A DNA stretch of 64,000 nucleotides. It comes from Euzebya tangerina (GTDB taxonomy: Bacteria > Actinomycetota > Nitriliruptoria > Euzebyales > Euzebyaceae). The position numbers and the translations under genes are program-made. The stretch covers positions 248,001-312,000 of the forward strand of contig NZ_PPDK01000001.1 in the NCBI RefSeq assembly GCF_003074135.1, given 5' to 3'. This document shows positions 35,908 to 44,931 of the stretch, one piece after another; position 1 is the first letter of the stretch, and each line of letters opens with the position of its first letter. The notes beneath the pieces are model-generated. The model had not been told where the DNA came from. It was given only the letters and a program-made list of their open reading frames with translations, and searched no databases.

Positions 35908-36966
35908 ATGCACACCGAGACAACACCTGAGGAGGACGCCGTGCCCAGACAGGAGCTGCACGCCAGACCCGAGAGCCACCGCCTGATGAGGGCGGCCATC
36001 CACACCGCGTATGGCCCTCCCGAGGCGGCCCTCCAGCTGCAGCAGCTGCCCCGCCCCAGCGCAGGTCCTGGCGAGGTGCTCGTCAGGGTGACGGCCTCCT
36101 CGGTCAACCCCGCCGACCTCTATCGGACCACCGGCCGGCCGTGGGTGGGCCGGATCGGCGGCGGACTCCGCCGGCCCTCCCGGCCGGTTCCAGGCGTCGA
36201 CCTCGCCGGGGTCGTCGACGACGTCGGGGACGGCGTCACGACGTTCGCGCCAGGGGACGCCGTCTTCGGGTGGGTCCGGGGCGGCGCGTACGCCGAGTAC
36301 GCCGTGGTTCCCGCTGATCAGTTGACGATCCGTCCCGCCGAGATCACCGACGTGCAGGCGGGGGCGGTGGCCATCGCCGGCATGACCGCGCTCCAGGGGC
36401 TCCGCGACCACGGCAAGGTCACCGACGGCACGCGCGTGCTGATCAATGGTGCATCGGGTGGCGTCGGTACCTTTGCCGTGCAGATCGCCCGTGCGCTCGG
36501 CGCCCACGTCACCGCGGTCTGCAGCACCCGCAACGTCGAGCAGGCCGAGCGGCTCGGCGCCGATCGTGTGGTGGACTACCGAACGCAGGACCTCTCGGTC
36601 CTGGCCGACGGCTCCGTCGACGTGCTCTTCGACGTCGCCAGCTCGATCCCCTCCGCCGAGGTCGGTCGGCTGCTGTCGCCGCGTGGACGTCGCGTCATCG
36701 TAGGCGGAAACGTCGAGCGCAACCGCGTGATCGGCCCGCTCGGGCCGACGCTGCGCGCCCTGCTCCGCTTCGCGCTGTCCAAGCGACGCGTGGTGGTCTT
36801 CGTCTCCACGGAGAACCTCCCCGACCTCGAAGAACTGGCCCGTCTGATGGCCGACGGCGCCGTGACACCGGTCGTCGAGCACACCTGGCCACTGACCCAA
36901 CTGGTGGACGCGATAGATGAGATCGGAGGCGGCCGTGCACGCGCGAAGCTGGGCATCACCATCTGA
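35908..36966 (+). CDS. MDR-family NAD(P)H:quinone oxidoreductase
   Basis: A 352-residue zinc-independent medium-chain dehydrogenase: GroES-like domain (VNPADLYRTTGRP, PGVDLAGVVDDVGDGV), then a Rossmann fold with VLINGASGGVGTFAVQIAR near residue 180. Members reduce quinones or enones using NADPH. ATG 35908 has AAAGGA upstream. It is the first gene of a TetR-controlled set whose next two genes form an ABC exporter, suggesting joint handling of one toxic compound. Confidence 0.88.
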   Translation: MHTETTPEEDAVPRQELHARPESHRLMRAAIHTAYGPPEAALQLQQLPRPSAGPGEVLVRVTASSVNPADLYRTTGRPWVGRIGGGLRRPSRPVPGVDLAGVVDDVGDGVTTFAPGDAVFGWVRGGAYAEYAVVPADQLTIRPAEITDVQAGAVAIAGMTALQGLRDHGKVTDGTRVLINGASGGVGTFAVQIARALGAHVTAVCSTRNVEQAERLGADRVVDYRTQDLSVLADGSVDVLFDVASSIPSAEVGRLLSPRGRRVIVGGNVERNRVIGPLGPTLRALLRFALSKRRVVVFVSTENLPDLEELARLMADGAVTPVVEHTWPLTQLVDAIDEIGGGRARAKLGITI

Positions 36967-37759
36967 GGCAGCGCCGAGGGACGCCGCCATCGCCACGGTC
37001 GGACTCGGTCGAGACTTCGGGACCACGACCGCGGTCCGCAGCATCGATCTGACCATCGCCGACGGGGAGATCTACGGCCTCCTCGGCGCCAACGGCGCGG
37101 GCAAGTCCACCACGGTGCGGATGCTGGTCACCCTCCTCCGCCCCTCCCGTGGCACGGCCACCGTCGCCGGTCACGACGTCGTCTCGGCCGCTGACCAGGT
37201 GCGCCTGCGCATCGGTGTGGCGCTGCAGGAGGCGGCTCTGGATCCCACCCAGACCGGCCGTGAGCTGCTGACCCTGCAGGCTCGTCTGTACGGACTGCGC
37301 GGTCGGACGGCAAGCCGGCGACTGGATGAGGTGGTCGGCCTGGTCGACCTCGGCGATGCCCTGTCGGCACGGGTGGCCACCTACTCCGGCGGCATGGCCC
37401 GTCGCCTGGACCTGGCGTGCGCCCTGATCCACCAGCCGTCGGTCCTCTTCCTCGACGAACCCACGACCGGCTTGGATCCCACCAGCAGGGCACGGGTGTG
37501 GGAGGAGGTGAGGCGGCTGAACGCAGCCGGCACCACTGTGCTGCTGACCACCCAGTACCTGGAGGAGGCAGACGCCCTCGCCGACCGCGTCGGGCTGATC
37601 GTCGACGGTCGACTTGCCGTCCAGGGCAGCCCCGGAGCGCTCAAGGAGGCCGTGCAGCCACACGTGTCCGGCCGCGCCGCAACCCTCGACGACGTCTTCC
37701 TCCACCACACCGCCCACACGGGTCGGCCGAGCCTGCCGGCTGCGGGGAGTGCCGCGTGA
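36935..37759 (+). CDS. DrrA-type ABC exporter ATPase
   Basis: A 274-residue ATPase of the drug/antibiotic exporter class: Walker A GANGAGKST, signature YSGGMARRLDLA, Walker B VLFLDEPTTGLD and a His-free switch at LLTTQYLEEAD, where Gln replaces His as is usual in DrrA. GTG 36935 follows GGAGG and overlaps the upstream MDR gene by 32 bp. The permease gene overlaps its stop (GTGA). Confidence 0.9.
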   Translation: MHARSWASPSEAAPRDAAIATVGLGRDFGTTTAVRSIDLTIADGEIYGLLGANGAGKSTTVRMLVTLLRPSRGTATVAGHDVVSAADQVRLRIGVALQEAALDPTQTGRELLTLQARLYGLRGRTASRRLDEVVGLVDLGDALSARVATYSGGMARRLDLACALIHQPSVLFLDEPTTGLDPTSRARVWEEVRRLNAAGTTVLLTTQYLEEADALADRVGLIVDGRLAVQGSPGALKEAVQPHVSGRAATLDDVFLHHTAHTGRPSLPAAGSAA

Positions 37760-38547
37760 GCGCCGCACCACTCGCTCGCCCAGCCGGCGTCGCGTCCGAC
37801 TTGATCACCGTCGCGGGTCGGGCGCTGCGACAGGCCCGACGCGACACCGAGGCGGTCATCCCGCCGGTCTTCGTCGGCGTCTTCTTCTACGCCGTCCAGG
37901 TCGGAATGCTCCAGGACGTCTTCGAGTCGCCCGGCGGGGGCGTCAGCGACTACCGCGCCTTCCTGCTGCCCATGGGCATTCTCTTCGCCGTGACCGGCGT
38001 GTCCCGGGCAACCGCCCTGGTCACCGACATCCAGGGCGGGTACTTCGACCGGATGCTGGTGACGCCGATTGCACGCCCGACGCTGCTGCTGGGCCTCATG
38101 GTCGCCGACCTCGTGGTCGTGGCAGGCGTTGCCGTCGCCGTGACCGCCGCCGGCCTGGCCATGGGGGTGGAGATCGCGACCGGGGTGGTCGGGATCGCTG
38201 CCTCCCTGGTGCTGTGGGGACTGTGGGCCCTCGCCTTCGCCGGCTTCCCCTACGCCGTTGCCCTCCGAACCGGCAACCCGGCCGCCGTCGGCTCGAGCTG
38301 GCTGCTGTTCATGCCCTTCACGTTCCTCTCCACGGCCTTCGTGCCGGAGGGAGCGATGACCGGTTGGATGGCCTCCGTGGTCGAGCTGAACCCGGTGACC
38401 CACCTGCTGGGTGCCCAGCGGGCGCTGGTCTCCGAGGGCTGGGCCTGGGCGACGATCGGCCGGGGTCTGCTGGCGACGGGGGCGGTCTTCGTGGTGACCT
38501 TCGGAGCAGCCATGGCCGCTCTCCGCCGGCGTCTGAGCCGGCACTGA
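37756..38547 (+). CDS. ABC-2-type exporter permease (DrrB-like)
   Basis: A 263-residue membrane protein with about six helices and the DrrB-type segment TALVTDIQGGYFDRMLVTPI, in which the short amphipathic helix contacts the ATPase. With the preceding ATPase it should form a homodimeric two-component exporter for a hydrophobic compound. The start overlaps the ATPase stop (GTGA). It lies in the TetR-controlled set that begins at 35.9 kb. Confidence 0.9.
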   Translation: MSAAPLARPAGVASDLITVAGRALRQARRDTEAVIPPVFVGVFFYAVQVGMLQDVFESPGGGVSDYRAFLLPMGILFAVTGVSRATALVTDIQGGYFDRMLVTPIARPTLLLGLMVADLVVVAGVAVAVTAAGLAMGVEIATGVVGIAASLVLWGLWALAFAGFPYAVALRTGNPAAVGSSWLLFMPFTFLSTAFVPEGAMTGWMASVVELNPVTHLLGAQRALVSEGWAWATIGRGLLATGAVFVVTFGAAMAALRRRLSRH

Positions 38548-38657
38548 GCGCTGCCGCCACGAGACCGCCGCTCGCTGAATGCGGCGCCACGATCGTCTAG
38601 CGTCCGGCCGGTGTCGTCTCACCCCGCGTCCGATCGTCGCCGCGGGCCGGCACCAGC

Positions 38658-39407
38658 ATGAGCGAGTGGGCGCTGCTGGCACTCTGCGCGCTCACGATCG
38701 GGTTCAGCAAGACCGGGATCGCCGGTGTCGGGACCCTAGGCATCGTCGGGTTCGCCCTGGTCCTGCCTGCACGCGAGTCCACGGGTGCCGTCCTCCCTGT
38801 CCTGATCGCCGCTGACCTCGTGGCGATCACGGTGTACCGGCGAGATGCGGAGTGGCGGCTGCTCACCCGACTGGGACCGTGGGTGGCGGCAGGCCTGCTC
38901 ATGGGCGTGGGCTACCTCGCGCAGGCCGATGACGAGCTGATCAGGATCACCCTTGGCGTGCTGGTGCTGATCGGGGTGGTCGTCACCGCCGTGGTGCTGC
39001 CCCGTCGGGAACACCTCGCCGAGGAGACCGAAGCCGGGCAGGCCGACCCACCACGACGGGGCCTGGCCGGGAGCGTCGGCGTCGCCGCCGGCTTCTCGAC
39101 GATGGTGGCCAACGCCGGCGGCCCACCGATGGTGCTGTACCTGCTGTTCCAAGGGCTCCCCGTCAAGCGCTTCGTGGGCACCGCTGCGTGGTTCTTCTTC
39201 CTCGTCAACGTGGCCAAGCTGCCGTTCAGCTCCGGGCTCGGCATCCTCGACCTCGACGCCCTCACACGTGCCGCGACCCTCCTGCCCGCCATCGGCCTCG
39301 GCGCCTGGCTGGGCGTGGTCGTGATCAACCGGATCTCACGCAGGCTCTTCGAGAAGGTCGTGCTCCTCCTGGTGGCCCTGTCCGCCATCCCACTGCTCAT
39401 CGGCTGA
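38658..39407 (+). CDS. TauE/SafE-family membrane transporter
   Basis: A 249-residue polytopic protein of about eight helices. GFSKTGIAGVGTLGIV at the start and the repeated half-motif GFSTMVANAGGPPMVLYLL are the family signatures. Members export sulfite, sulfoacetate or other organosulfur anions; the substrate here is not shown by context. Convergent with a PPOX gene 15 bp downstream. Confidence 0.87.
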   Translation: MSEWALLALCALTIGFSKTGIAGVGTLGIVGFALVLPARESTGAVLPVLIAADLVAITVYRRDAEWRLLTRLGPWVAAGLLMGVGYLAQADDELIRITLGVLVLIGVVVTAVVLPRREHLAEETEAGQADPPRRGLAGSVGVAAGFSTMVANAGGPPMVLYLLFQGLPVKRFVGTAAWFFFLVNVAKLPFSSGLGILDLDALTRAATLLPAIGLGAWLGVVVINRISRRLFEKVVLLLVALSAIPLLIG

Positions 39408-39422
39408 CCAACCACTGCACGG

Positions 39423-39803
39423 CTATCCGTCGGGCTGTGCGAAGAGCCACTTCCGTGGCCGGATCTCCCACAGGACGACCGTGCCGACGTCGTCGTCCTC
39501 TGCCCGCTCGATGTTCCAGCCGTACTTCCGGTCGAAGGCGAGGACGACGTCGTCAGGCCGCTCGTCGGGATGGACCTCCACCACACCTTCCGCGACGACG
39601 GGGGCATCTCCGTCCTGCAGGGCGACGGACACGACCGGATTGGCGGTGACGTTGGCGGTCTTCACGTTGTCGGCACCCGTGCCGATCCAGAACCGCTGGC
39701 GGACGTAGACGAACCACACCGGCGTGAGGTGCGGCCGACCGTCGGGACGGGTGGTGGCGAGCCACACGTTGCGTTCGATCTCCAAGCGCTCCTCGACACT
39801 CAT
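39423..39803 (-). CDS. PPOX-class (pyridoxamine-oxidase-fold) F420/flavin-dependent protein
   Basis: A 126-residue split-barrel protein. It begins LATTRPDGRPHLTPVWFVY and contains DNVKTANVTANPVVSVAL and a C-terminal WEIRPRKW, as in actinobacterial PPOX-fold enzymes that often bind F420 or FMN. The exact reductase or oxidase reaction cannot be read. GGGAAG lies nine bases before the ATG. Confidence 0.85.
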   Translation of the reverse strand: MSVEERLEIERNVWLATTRPDGRPHLTPVWFVYVRQRFWIGTGADNVKTANVTANPVVSVALQDGDAPVVAEGVVEVHPDERPDDVVLAFDRKYGWNIERAEDDDVGTVVLWEIRPRKWLFAQPDG

Positions 39804-39931
39804 GCATCAACACTTCCCGGCGTCGGTGCATCCCACCCCCGGCCGAGCCGGGTCTCATCCCTGCCGGCTGGACCCTTGGCCGTCGCCGCTCACGGCGTGA
39901 TAGTGAGACCTCCGCCGCTGTCACACGCCTC

Positions 39932-40813
39932 GTGAAGGATTCCGTCATGTTCGAGCCCGTCCCTGATCCGGAACTGCCGCAGCCGCCGTTCAGCATCGAG
40001 GTGGAGTTCATCGGTGGGCTGACCTTCACCCAACGCGCAGTGTTCGCGGAGGCGGCGGCGCGCTGGGAGGCCATCATCACCGAACCGCTGTCGACGGTCA
40101 GCGTCGGTGGACGAACCTTCGACGGCGTCGTCATCAGTGCCAGCGGCACCCGGATCGATGGTGAGGGGCGGATCCTGGGTCGTGCCGGTCCGACGATGCT
40201 CCGGCCAGACAGCCTGCTCCCCGCGACCGGCGTGATGGAGTTCGACACGGCCGATCTGGCAGCGCTCGAGGCGGACGGCAGCCTCGACGAGGTCATCGTC
40301 CACGAGATGGGACACGTCCTCGGCATCGGCACGTTGTGGCAGCCGGCTGGCCTGCTCGACGGACCGGGGGGCGCCGACCCGCGCTTTCGGGGTGTGCTGG
40401 CGACCGAGGAGTACGACGACCTCCTGGCCCCGGCGCCGGATCCCGAAACCGATACCGGCACCGACACACCGCTGATCCCGAACGGTCCGAGCGACCCGAC
40501 AGCCGGGGTGCCGGTGGCGAACACCGGTGGTCCCGGAAGCCGTGACGGGCACTGGCGTGAGCTGGTCTTCGGAACGGAGCTGATGACCCCGTTCCTGGGA
40601 GCCGGGCCCCAGCCGCTGTCGCGACTGACCATCGCGTCGCTGGCCGACCTCGGCTACGTCGTCTCCTTCGACACCGCCGATCCCTACCGGCTGCCGAGTG
40701 CCACCGAACTGGCGCTCCGCGGCGTGGGCGACCCCGGCGCACGCCGCTGCCACCTGTCACACGAAGAGCGCTTCCCGCCGCCGATCGTCCTTCCAACATC
40801 CGCCCTGGTGTGA
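39932..40813 (+). CDS. Leishmanolysin-like zinc metalloprotease
   Basis: A 293-residue protein with HEMGHVLGIGTLW, the extended zinc motif of metzincins, a later His in DGHWRELVFG and a following ELMTP that fits the Met-turn, as in leishmanolysin-related (M8) enzymes. The N terminus lacks a signal peptide in any available start (GTG 39932 or ATG 39947), so export is unexplained. It is 7 bp upstream of a phosphotransferase gene, possibly the same transcript. Confidence 0.78.
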   Translation: MKDSVMFEPVPDPELPQPPFSIEVEFIGGLTFTQRAVFAEAAARWEAIITEPLSTVSVGGRTFDGVVISASGTRIDGEGRILGRAGPTMLRPDSLLPATGVMEFDTADLAALEADGSLDEVIVHEMGHVLGIGTLWQPAGLLDGPGGADPRFRGVLATEEYDDLLAPAPDPETDTGTDTPLIPNGPSDPTAGVPVANTGGPGSRDGHWRELVFGTELMTPFLGAGPQPLSRLTIASLADLGYVVSFDTADPYRLPSATELALRGVGDPGARRCHLSHEERFPPPIVLPTSALV

Positions 40814-40820
40814 CCACCTG

Positions 40821-42014
40821 ATGGAGCGCGGCCGCCGAGTCCGACTGGTCGTCGTCGACCGGGACCGCGTGGTCCGCGGCGTGATCGAGGACCTCCGCGT
40901 GGCTGAGCCGTGGTGGCCGGAGACCGGGCCGATCCTGGACGTGGTCCCCGAGATCGTGGTCCTGCGTCTGCTGGATGCCACCCCCGACCCGGATGAGCCG
41001 ATGGGCGGCCGCGTCACCTACCTGGTCCAACACGACGGGGTGGTCCCGCTTGACGGCGAGGGACCAGCCCAGGTGGCGGGCCACGCCGTGACGAGCCTCC
41101 CCACCGCTTGGGGCGCGGTCCTGGATGACCACCCGCTGCGCCAGCCGTGGGCGCGGGTGAATGGCCCCGCCGCGGATCTTCGCTGGGCCTCCTCGCACGT
41201 GGGACGCACCGGCCGGGCCAGACAGCACCGCACGTGGAACCTCTCCTCCATCTGGTCGTTGCCGACGACCGGAGGCGTGGCGTGGCTCAAGTGCGTCCCA
41301 TCGTTCATGCAGCACGAGTCGGTCGTGCTCGCAGCACTCGCCGGGCAGGCCGTCCCCCGTCTGATCGCTGCCGCGGACCATCGTCAGCTGCTGGCGCCGA
41401 TGCAGGGCGTGGATGGGTACGCGGCAACGGAGGACGACCAGCGCCGGATGCTGGCCGCGCTGGTGCGGCTCCAGCTCGACACCGTCGATCTGCTGCCAGG
41501 ACTGCTGGCCGCCGGCGTACCGGACCGACGGACGCCGACGCTGCAGGAGGAGCTGCTCGCCTTCCTGGACCGCTTGGGCCGGGAGGGGCCCGAGTTGGCT
41601 CGGCTCCGCGAGGAGTTGCCCGGCCGCCTGGCGGCCGCTGAGGCCAGCGGACTCCCCGATGTGCTCGTCCACGGGGACGTCCATCCGGGGAACTGCAGGC
41701 TCGGGACCGATCCGCCGCTGTGGTTTGACTGGGGCGACAGCGTCGTGGGCCATCCGCTCCTGGATCTCGCCACGGCCGATCGGTTGCCAGCGGGCGTCCG
41801 TGCCTTCTGGCTCAGCCTCTGGGCCGATGCCGTACCGCACAGTCGTCCTGATCTGGCTTGGACGGCCCTCGAACCGGTTGCCCTCCTGCGCCAAGCCAGC
41901 GTGTATCAGGGCTTCCTCGACCGCATCGAACCCTCGGAGCGGATCTACCATGCCGATGATGTCGGCCGCTGGCTCAGGAAGGCCGAGGCAGCGATGCGAC
42001 GACATTGGTCGTGA
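40821..42014 (+). CDS. APH-family phosphotransferase with extra N-terminal domain
   Basis: A 397-residue protein. The C-terminal part carries the aminoglycoside/choline-kinase-type motifs HGDVHPGNC (catalytic loop) and WFDWGDSVVGHP (metal-binding). The N-terminal 110 residues (RLVVVDRDRVVRGVIEDL onward) form a separate alpha/beta region not usual in this family and not identified. Substrate unknown; a sugar, amino alcohol or antibiotic are all possible. The stop is 3 bp from the convergent alkC. Confidence 0.75.
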   Translation: MERGRRVRLVVVDRDRVVRGVIEDLRVAEPWWPETGPILDVVPEIVVLRLLDATPDPDEPMGGRVTYLVQHDGVVPLDGEGPAQVAGHAVTSLPTAWGAVLDDHPLRQPWARVNGPAADLRWASSHVGRTGRARQHRTWNLSSIWSLPTTGGVAWLKCVPSFMQHESVVLAALAGQAVPRLIAAADHRQLLAPMQGVDGYAATEDDQRRMLAALVRLQLDTVDLLPGLLAAGVPDRRTPTLQEELLAFLDRLGREGPELARLREELPGRLAAAEASGLPDVLVHGDVHPGNCRLGTDPPLWFDWGDSVVGHPLLDLATADRLPAGVRAFWLSLWADAVPHSRPDLAWTALEPVALLRQASVYQGFLDRIEPSERIYHADDVGRWLRKAEAAMRRHWS

Positions 42015-42017
42015 GCC

Positions 42018-43181
42018 TCACGGCTGGCGAAGCTCGAACGCCCCGATCTCCGTCGCCACCCCGTTCAGCAGCGCGTCGATCTGGTGGGTGCCCGGGTAGT
42101 GGGTCCGGGTCGACTGCTGGTTGAGGCGCACACGCTTGCGGACCGTCCGCTCCTCGCCGGGGTCGAGCTCCACCTCCGCGCCCTTGAACACCTTCGGGCT
42201 GGTACGACCGTCGGCCTTCACGAAGTGCAGCCGGAGGTCCAGCAGCCCGGCCCCCGGTTGATCCGAGGGGTTGTGCAGGGTCACTCGGATGTCGACCGCC
42301 TCGCCGATCACCAGCTCACTCGGTGCGACTTCGGCAGTCGCGATCGCAATCGGTGAGGCGGCGTGGAAGCCGAGCACGGCCAGCGCGTCAGCGTCGCCCT
42401 GCTTGATGAGCGTCCGCAGTGCGTGGCGGATCATCCAGCGTTCACGGAGGGCCTGCTGATCACCGGCACGGGCGGCGCGATGGTCGATGTCGGACCACCA
42501 CCGCTGCGCAACCGCAACGACGGTGTCGGGGTGGTCCTTGGCGATGTCGTTGAGGTTGTTCGCCACCGAGCGTCGGACGTACTCCGAGGGGTCATGTCGC
42601 AGCTCCTCGAGCAGCGCCAGCACGGGGGCGGGATCCTCGATGAAGCTCCGCAGTCGAGGCGCCCAGGGCAGACGGGGCCGGCTCCCCTCCGACACCAGAC
42701 GTCGCACATGCTCGTCGGGGTCGCCGGCCCAGCGGCGCAGCCGCGCCAACGTCGCATCTCGGTGCGGCCCCTCCAGGTAGCTGCGGATCGAGAACTCGGC
42801 GGTGAACCGAGTGGTGACCGCCTTCTGGAAGGCGAGCGCGGCCTCGAGGTGGTCGTGGCCGTGATCGGCCACGAAGAACACGAACGGCAGGTAGCGGAAC
42901 GGCGCCATGCCCTCCTCCCCCGTCTCGGCCAGCGGTGGTCCAAAGGAGTCCTCGAGCACGGCCAGGGCCACTGCGCGATCGGCGGGGAGGTGATCGGCCA
43001 TCACGGCCGCGACCTGCCGGGCCCGTGGCGTGAGCTCGAGGTCGTCGAACCCGGCACCCGCCGCCTCGGTGAAGGCGTCGGGGTCGAACGGGACCGAGGC
43101 CCGCGAGGCGGCGTCGTCGATCATGGTCGCGATCTCACGCACGACAGGGATGCCGAAGCTGTTCTTGAGGGGCTCAGCCAT
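42018..43181 (-). CDS. alkC: AlkC-type 3-methyladenine DNA glycosylase with Ig-like domain
   Basis: A 387-residue DNA repair protein. HEAT-like repeats run to about residue 275 (for example DPDEHVRRLVSEGSRPRLPW and DPSEYVRRSVANNLNDIAKD), a pattern specific to AlkC/AlkD glycosylases that excise alkylated adenine without base flipping. Residues about 280-387 form a bacterial Ig-like domain, known in one AlkC branch. ATG 43181 is eight bases after TAGCGT on the coding strand. Confidence 0.88.
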   Translation of the reverse strand: MAEPLKNSFGIPVVREIATMIDDAASRASVPFDPDAFTEAAGAGFDDLELTPRARQVAAVMADHLPADRAVALAVLEDSFGPPLAETGEEGMAPFRYLPFVFFVADHGHDHLEAALAFQKAVTTRFTAEFSIRSYLEGPHRDATLARLRRWAGDPDEHVRRLVSEGSRPRLPWAPRLRSFIEDPAPVLALLEELRHDPSEYVRRSVANNLNDIAKDHPDTVVAVAQRWWSDIDHRAARAGDQQALRERWMIRHALRTLIKQGDADALAVLGFHAASPIAIATAEVAPSELVIGEAVDIRVTLHNPSDQPGAGLLDLRLHFVKADGRTSPKVFKGAEVELDPGEERTVRKRVRLNQQSTRTHYPGTHQIDALLNGVATEIGAFELRQP

Positions 43182-43215
43182 AGCTGCAGACGCTAACGGG
43201 GCCCGGTGACATCGC

Positions 43216-43758
43216 CTACCGCCGTGGCGCCACCGCCAGCAGCACCGGCACCGCCACCGCCAGGACCGTCCGTATCAGGTTCAGCTGGTTCCACGGTCCC
43301 TCGAACGCCGCGCGGGCCGCGGCCGCACCGCTCGGCGAGAGGTCGGTCACGATGGCCAGCGTGTTGTTGAGCGGGATGTTGCCCGCGAAGGTGATGCCGA
43401 GGACGGCGAGGTAGCACAGCAGCGCGGCCGCCGTCACCGCCACCATCCGGCGTCCCTGGTCACGGACGAGGACCAGCGCCGCGACCAGCACCGGCCCGGT
43501 GCCGAAGAAGATCGCCGCGAAGGGCGCGTTGCGGATGGTCTCGTTCACCGCTTGGAAGGTCTGGACGTAGGTCGCGTCATCAACCAGCTCGAGGCCGGGT
43601 AGGACCGAGATCTGGTAGGTGAAGAAGAACCCGGCCAGCATGCCGGAGAAGACCATCGCAACCCTGATCGGCCAGGTCTTGCGGGCCACGAGCAGGGGGA
43701 GTGCGGCAGACGGGCTCGCGGCGAGGTGGGTCGCCGGGGTGTGGGCCAGAGCGGTCAT
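43216..43758 (-). CDS. DUF1772 (anthrone-oxygenase-like) membrane protein
   Basis: A 180-residue membrane protein of four helices with GFFFTYQISVLPGL, FQAVNETIRNAPFA and FAGNIPLNN, the typical DUF1772 blocks; the family includes fungal anthrone oxygenase, but bacterial roles are unknown. It diverges from a TetR gene, with a palindrome in the gap, and is likely repressed by it. ATG 43758 is chosen over an upstream start that would run through that operator. Confidence 0.83.
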   Translation of the reverse strand: MTALAHTPATHLAASPSAALPLLVARKTWPIRVAMVFSGMLAGFFFTYQISVLPGLELVDDATYVQTFQAVNETIRNAPFAAIFFGTGPVLVAALVLVRDQGRRMVAVTAAALLCYLAVLGITFAGNIPLNNTLAIVTDLSPSGAAAARAAFEGPWNQLNLIRTVLAVAVPVLLAVAPRR

Positions 43759-43784
43759 CGGAGTCTCGCTTTCAGTAATCGAAC

Positions 43785-43805
43785 TAGTAGGTACGTTTCC
43801 TACTA
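43785..43805. promoter_or_regulatory. TetR operator palindrome
   Basis: TAGTAGG-N7-CCTACTA has perfect 7-bp arms; CGTAC-N6-GTACG (43807-43822) follows. Both lie between DUF1772 and the TetR gene. Confidence 0.6.
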
Positions 43806-43833
43806 TCGTACGTGAGGGTACGGTTGTCAACCG

Positions 43834-44457
43834 ATGGGAGATTCACGACGTGGGCGGCTGCCTGCTGCAGAGCGCGAGCAGCGCCGTCAGCAGGTCCTCG
43901 ACGCAGCGTTCGCCGAGCTGCTCGATCAGGGCTTCGCCAAGGTCACGATGCTCGGCATCGCCGAGCGCGCTGGCGCCTCGAAGGAGACGCTGTACCGCTG
44001 GTTCGGCAGCCGTGACGGGCTGTTCAGCGCGATGATCCAGGCCAACGCCGACGCCTCGGCGGCCCGTGTCCGGGCGGCGCTGGACGAACCGGCCGATCCA
44101 CGGCAAACGCTGATCGGCTTCGCCTCAGGGCTCCTCCGCTTGCTGACCGGCAGCCGATCGGTCGCCCTCAACCGGGCAGCCATGGAGTCCCCGGAGCTCG
44201 CCCGCCTGCTCCTCGAGTCCGGCCGACTGCGGGTCGGCCCGCTGGTCGAGCAGTACCTCTCACACCTTCGCGACGAGGGCGTCCTGGCCTTCGACGATGC
44301 CGAGGAGGCCTTCCGACTGCTCTACGGACTGACGATCAGCGACGCCCAGATCCGCGTGCTCCTGCATGACACCCCACCCACACCGGACGAGATCGAGCGC
44401 CGCGCGGCAGCGGCGGTCGATCAGTTCCTGGTCCTGCTCGCACCACGTGCGCGGTGA
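43834..44457 (+). CDS. TetR/AcrR-family repressor
   Basis: A 207-residue regulator: HTH in VTMLGIAERAGASKETLYRWF and a C-terminal domain of the TetR_C_7/C_39-like kind (LNRAAMESPELARLLLESG). The gene diverges from the DUF1772 gene and the shared gap contains a 7+7 palindrome. Ligand unknown. Confidence 0.88.
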   Translation: MGDSRRGRLPAAEREQRRQQVLDAAFAELLDQGFAKVTMLGIAERAGASKETLYRWFGSRDGLFSAMIQANADASAARVRAALDEPADPRQTLIGFASGLLRLLTGSRSVALNRAAMESPELARLLLESGRLRVGPLVEQYLSHLRDEGVLAFDDAEEAFRLLYGLTISDAQIRVLLHDTPPTPDEIERRAAAAVDQFLVLLAPRAR

Positions 44458-44461
44458 GCCC

Positions 44462-44896
44462 TCAGCGGCGGTCGGGCGGCGTGATCCGGTCCGCCTCCTG
44501 CAGCATCGCCGTCAGGCCGTCCAGGTCCAGGTCCTCGAGCCGCTTGAACGACACGTTGGCGGCGCCCAGCTTGACTGCGCCGAGCCGCTCGGCGTAGGCG
44601 TGACCGAGATAGGTCCCATCAGCGGCGGCGTTCACGTAGAGGCTGTAGGTCGCCTTCTGGCGGGCCAAGCCGACCAGGAACCACTCGACATCGGGCCCCT
44701 TGGGCCGAGACTGGACGATGTCGCCGTAGCCGATGATGGTCTGCTCCGAGCCGCCCCAGAACGTCCCCTCCCAGAGGACGCGCACACGCTCGGGCATCGC
44801 GGCGACGATCGTGTCGTCCACCGCGCGCATCACCTCCCCGGCCTCTCCGTCGAGTGACTCGAGGTAGGCATCGGGGGTGGTCTCACTGATCTCCAC
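44462..44896 (-). CDS. DUF1801-family protein
   Basis: A 144-residue soluble protein starting VEISETTPDAYLESL with RVRVLWEGTFWGG and SLYVNAAADGTYLG, fitting the DUF1801/YdhG-like fold of unknown function. GTG 44896 is seven bases after TAGGAT on the coding strand, which supports it over a longer frame reaching 44950 that would overlap the next gene. Confidence 0.75.
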   Translation of the reverse strand: MEISETTPDAYLESLDGEAGEVMRAVDDTIVAAMPERVRVLWEGTFWGGSEQTIIGYGDIVQSRPKGPDVEWFLVGLARQKATYSLYVNAAADGTYLGHAYAERLGAVKLGAANVSFKRLEDLDLDGLTAMLQEADRITPPDRR

Positions 44897-44931
44897 GATG
44901 CTGATCCTACGCCTGAGGGTGCACCGTCCGC

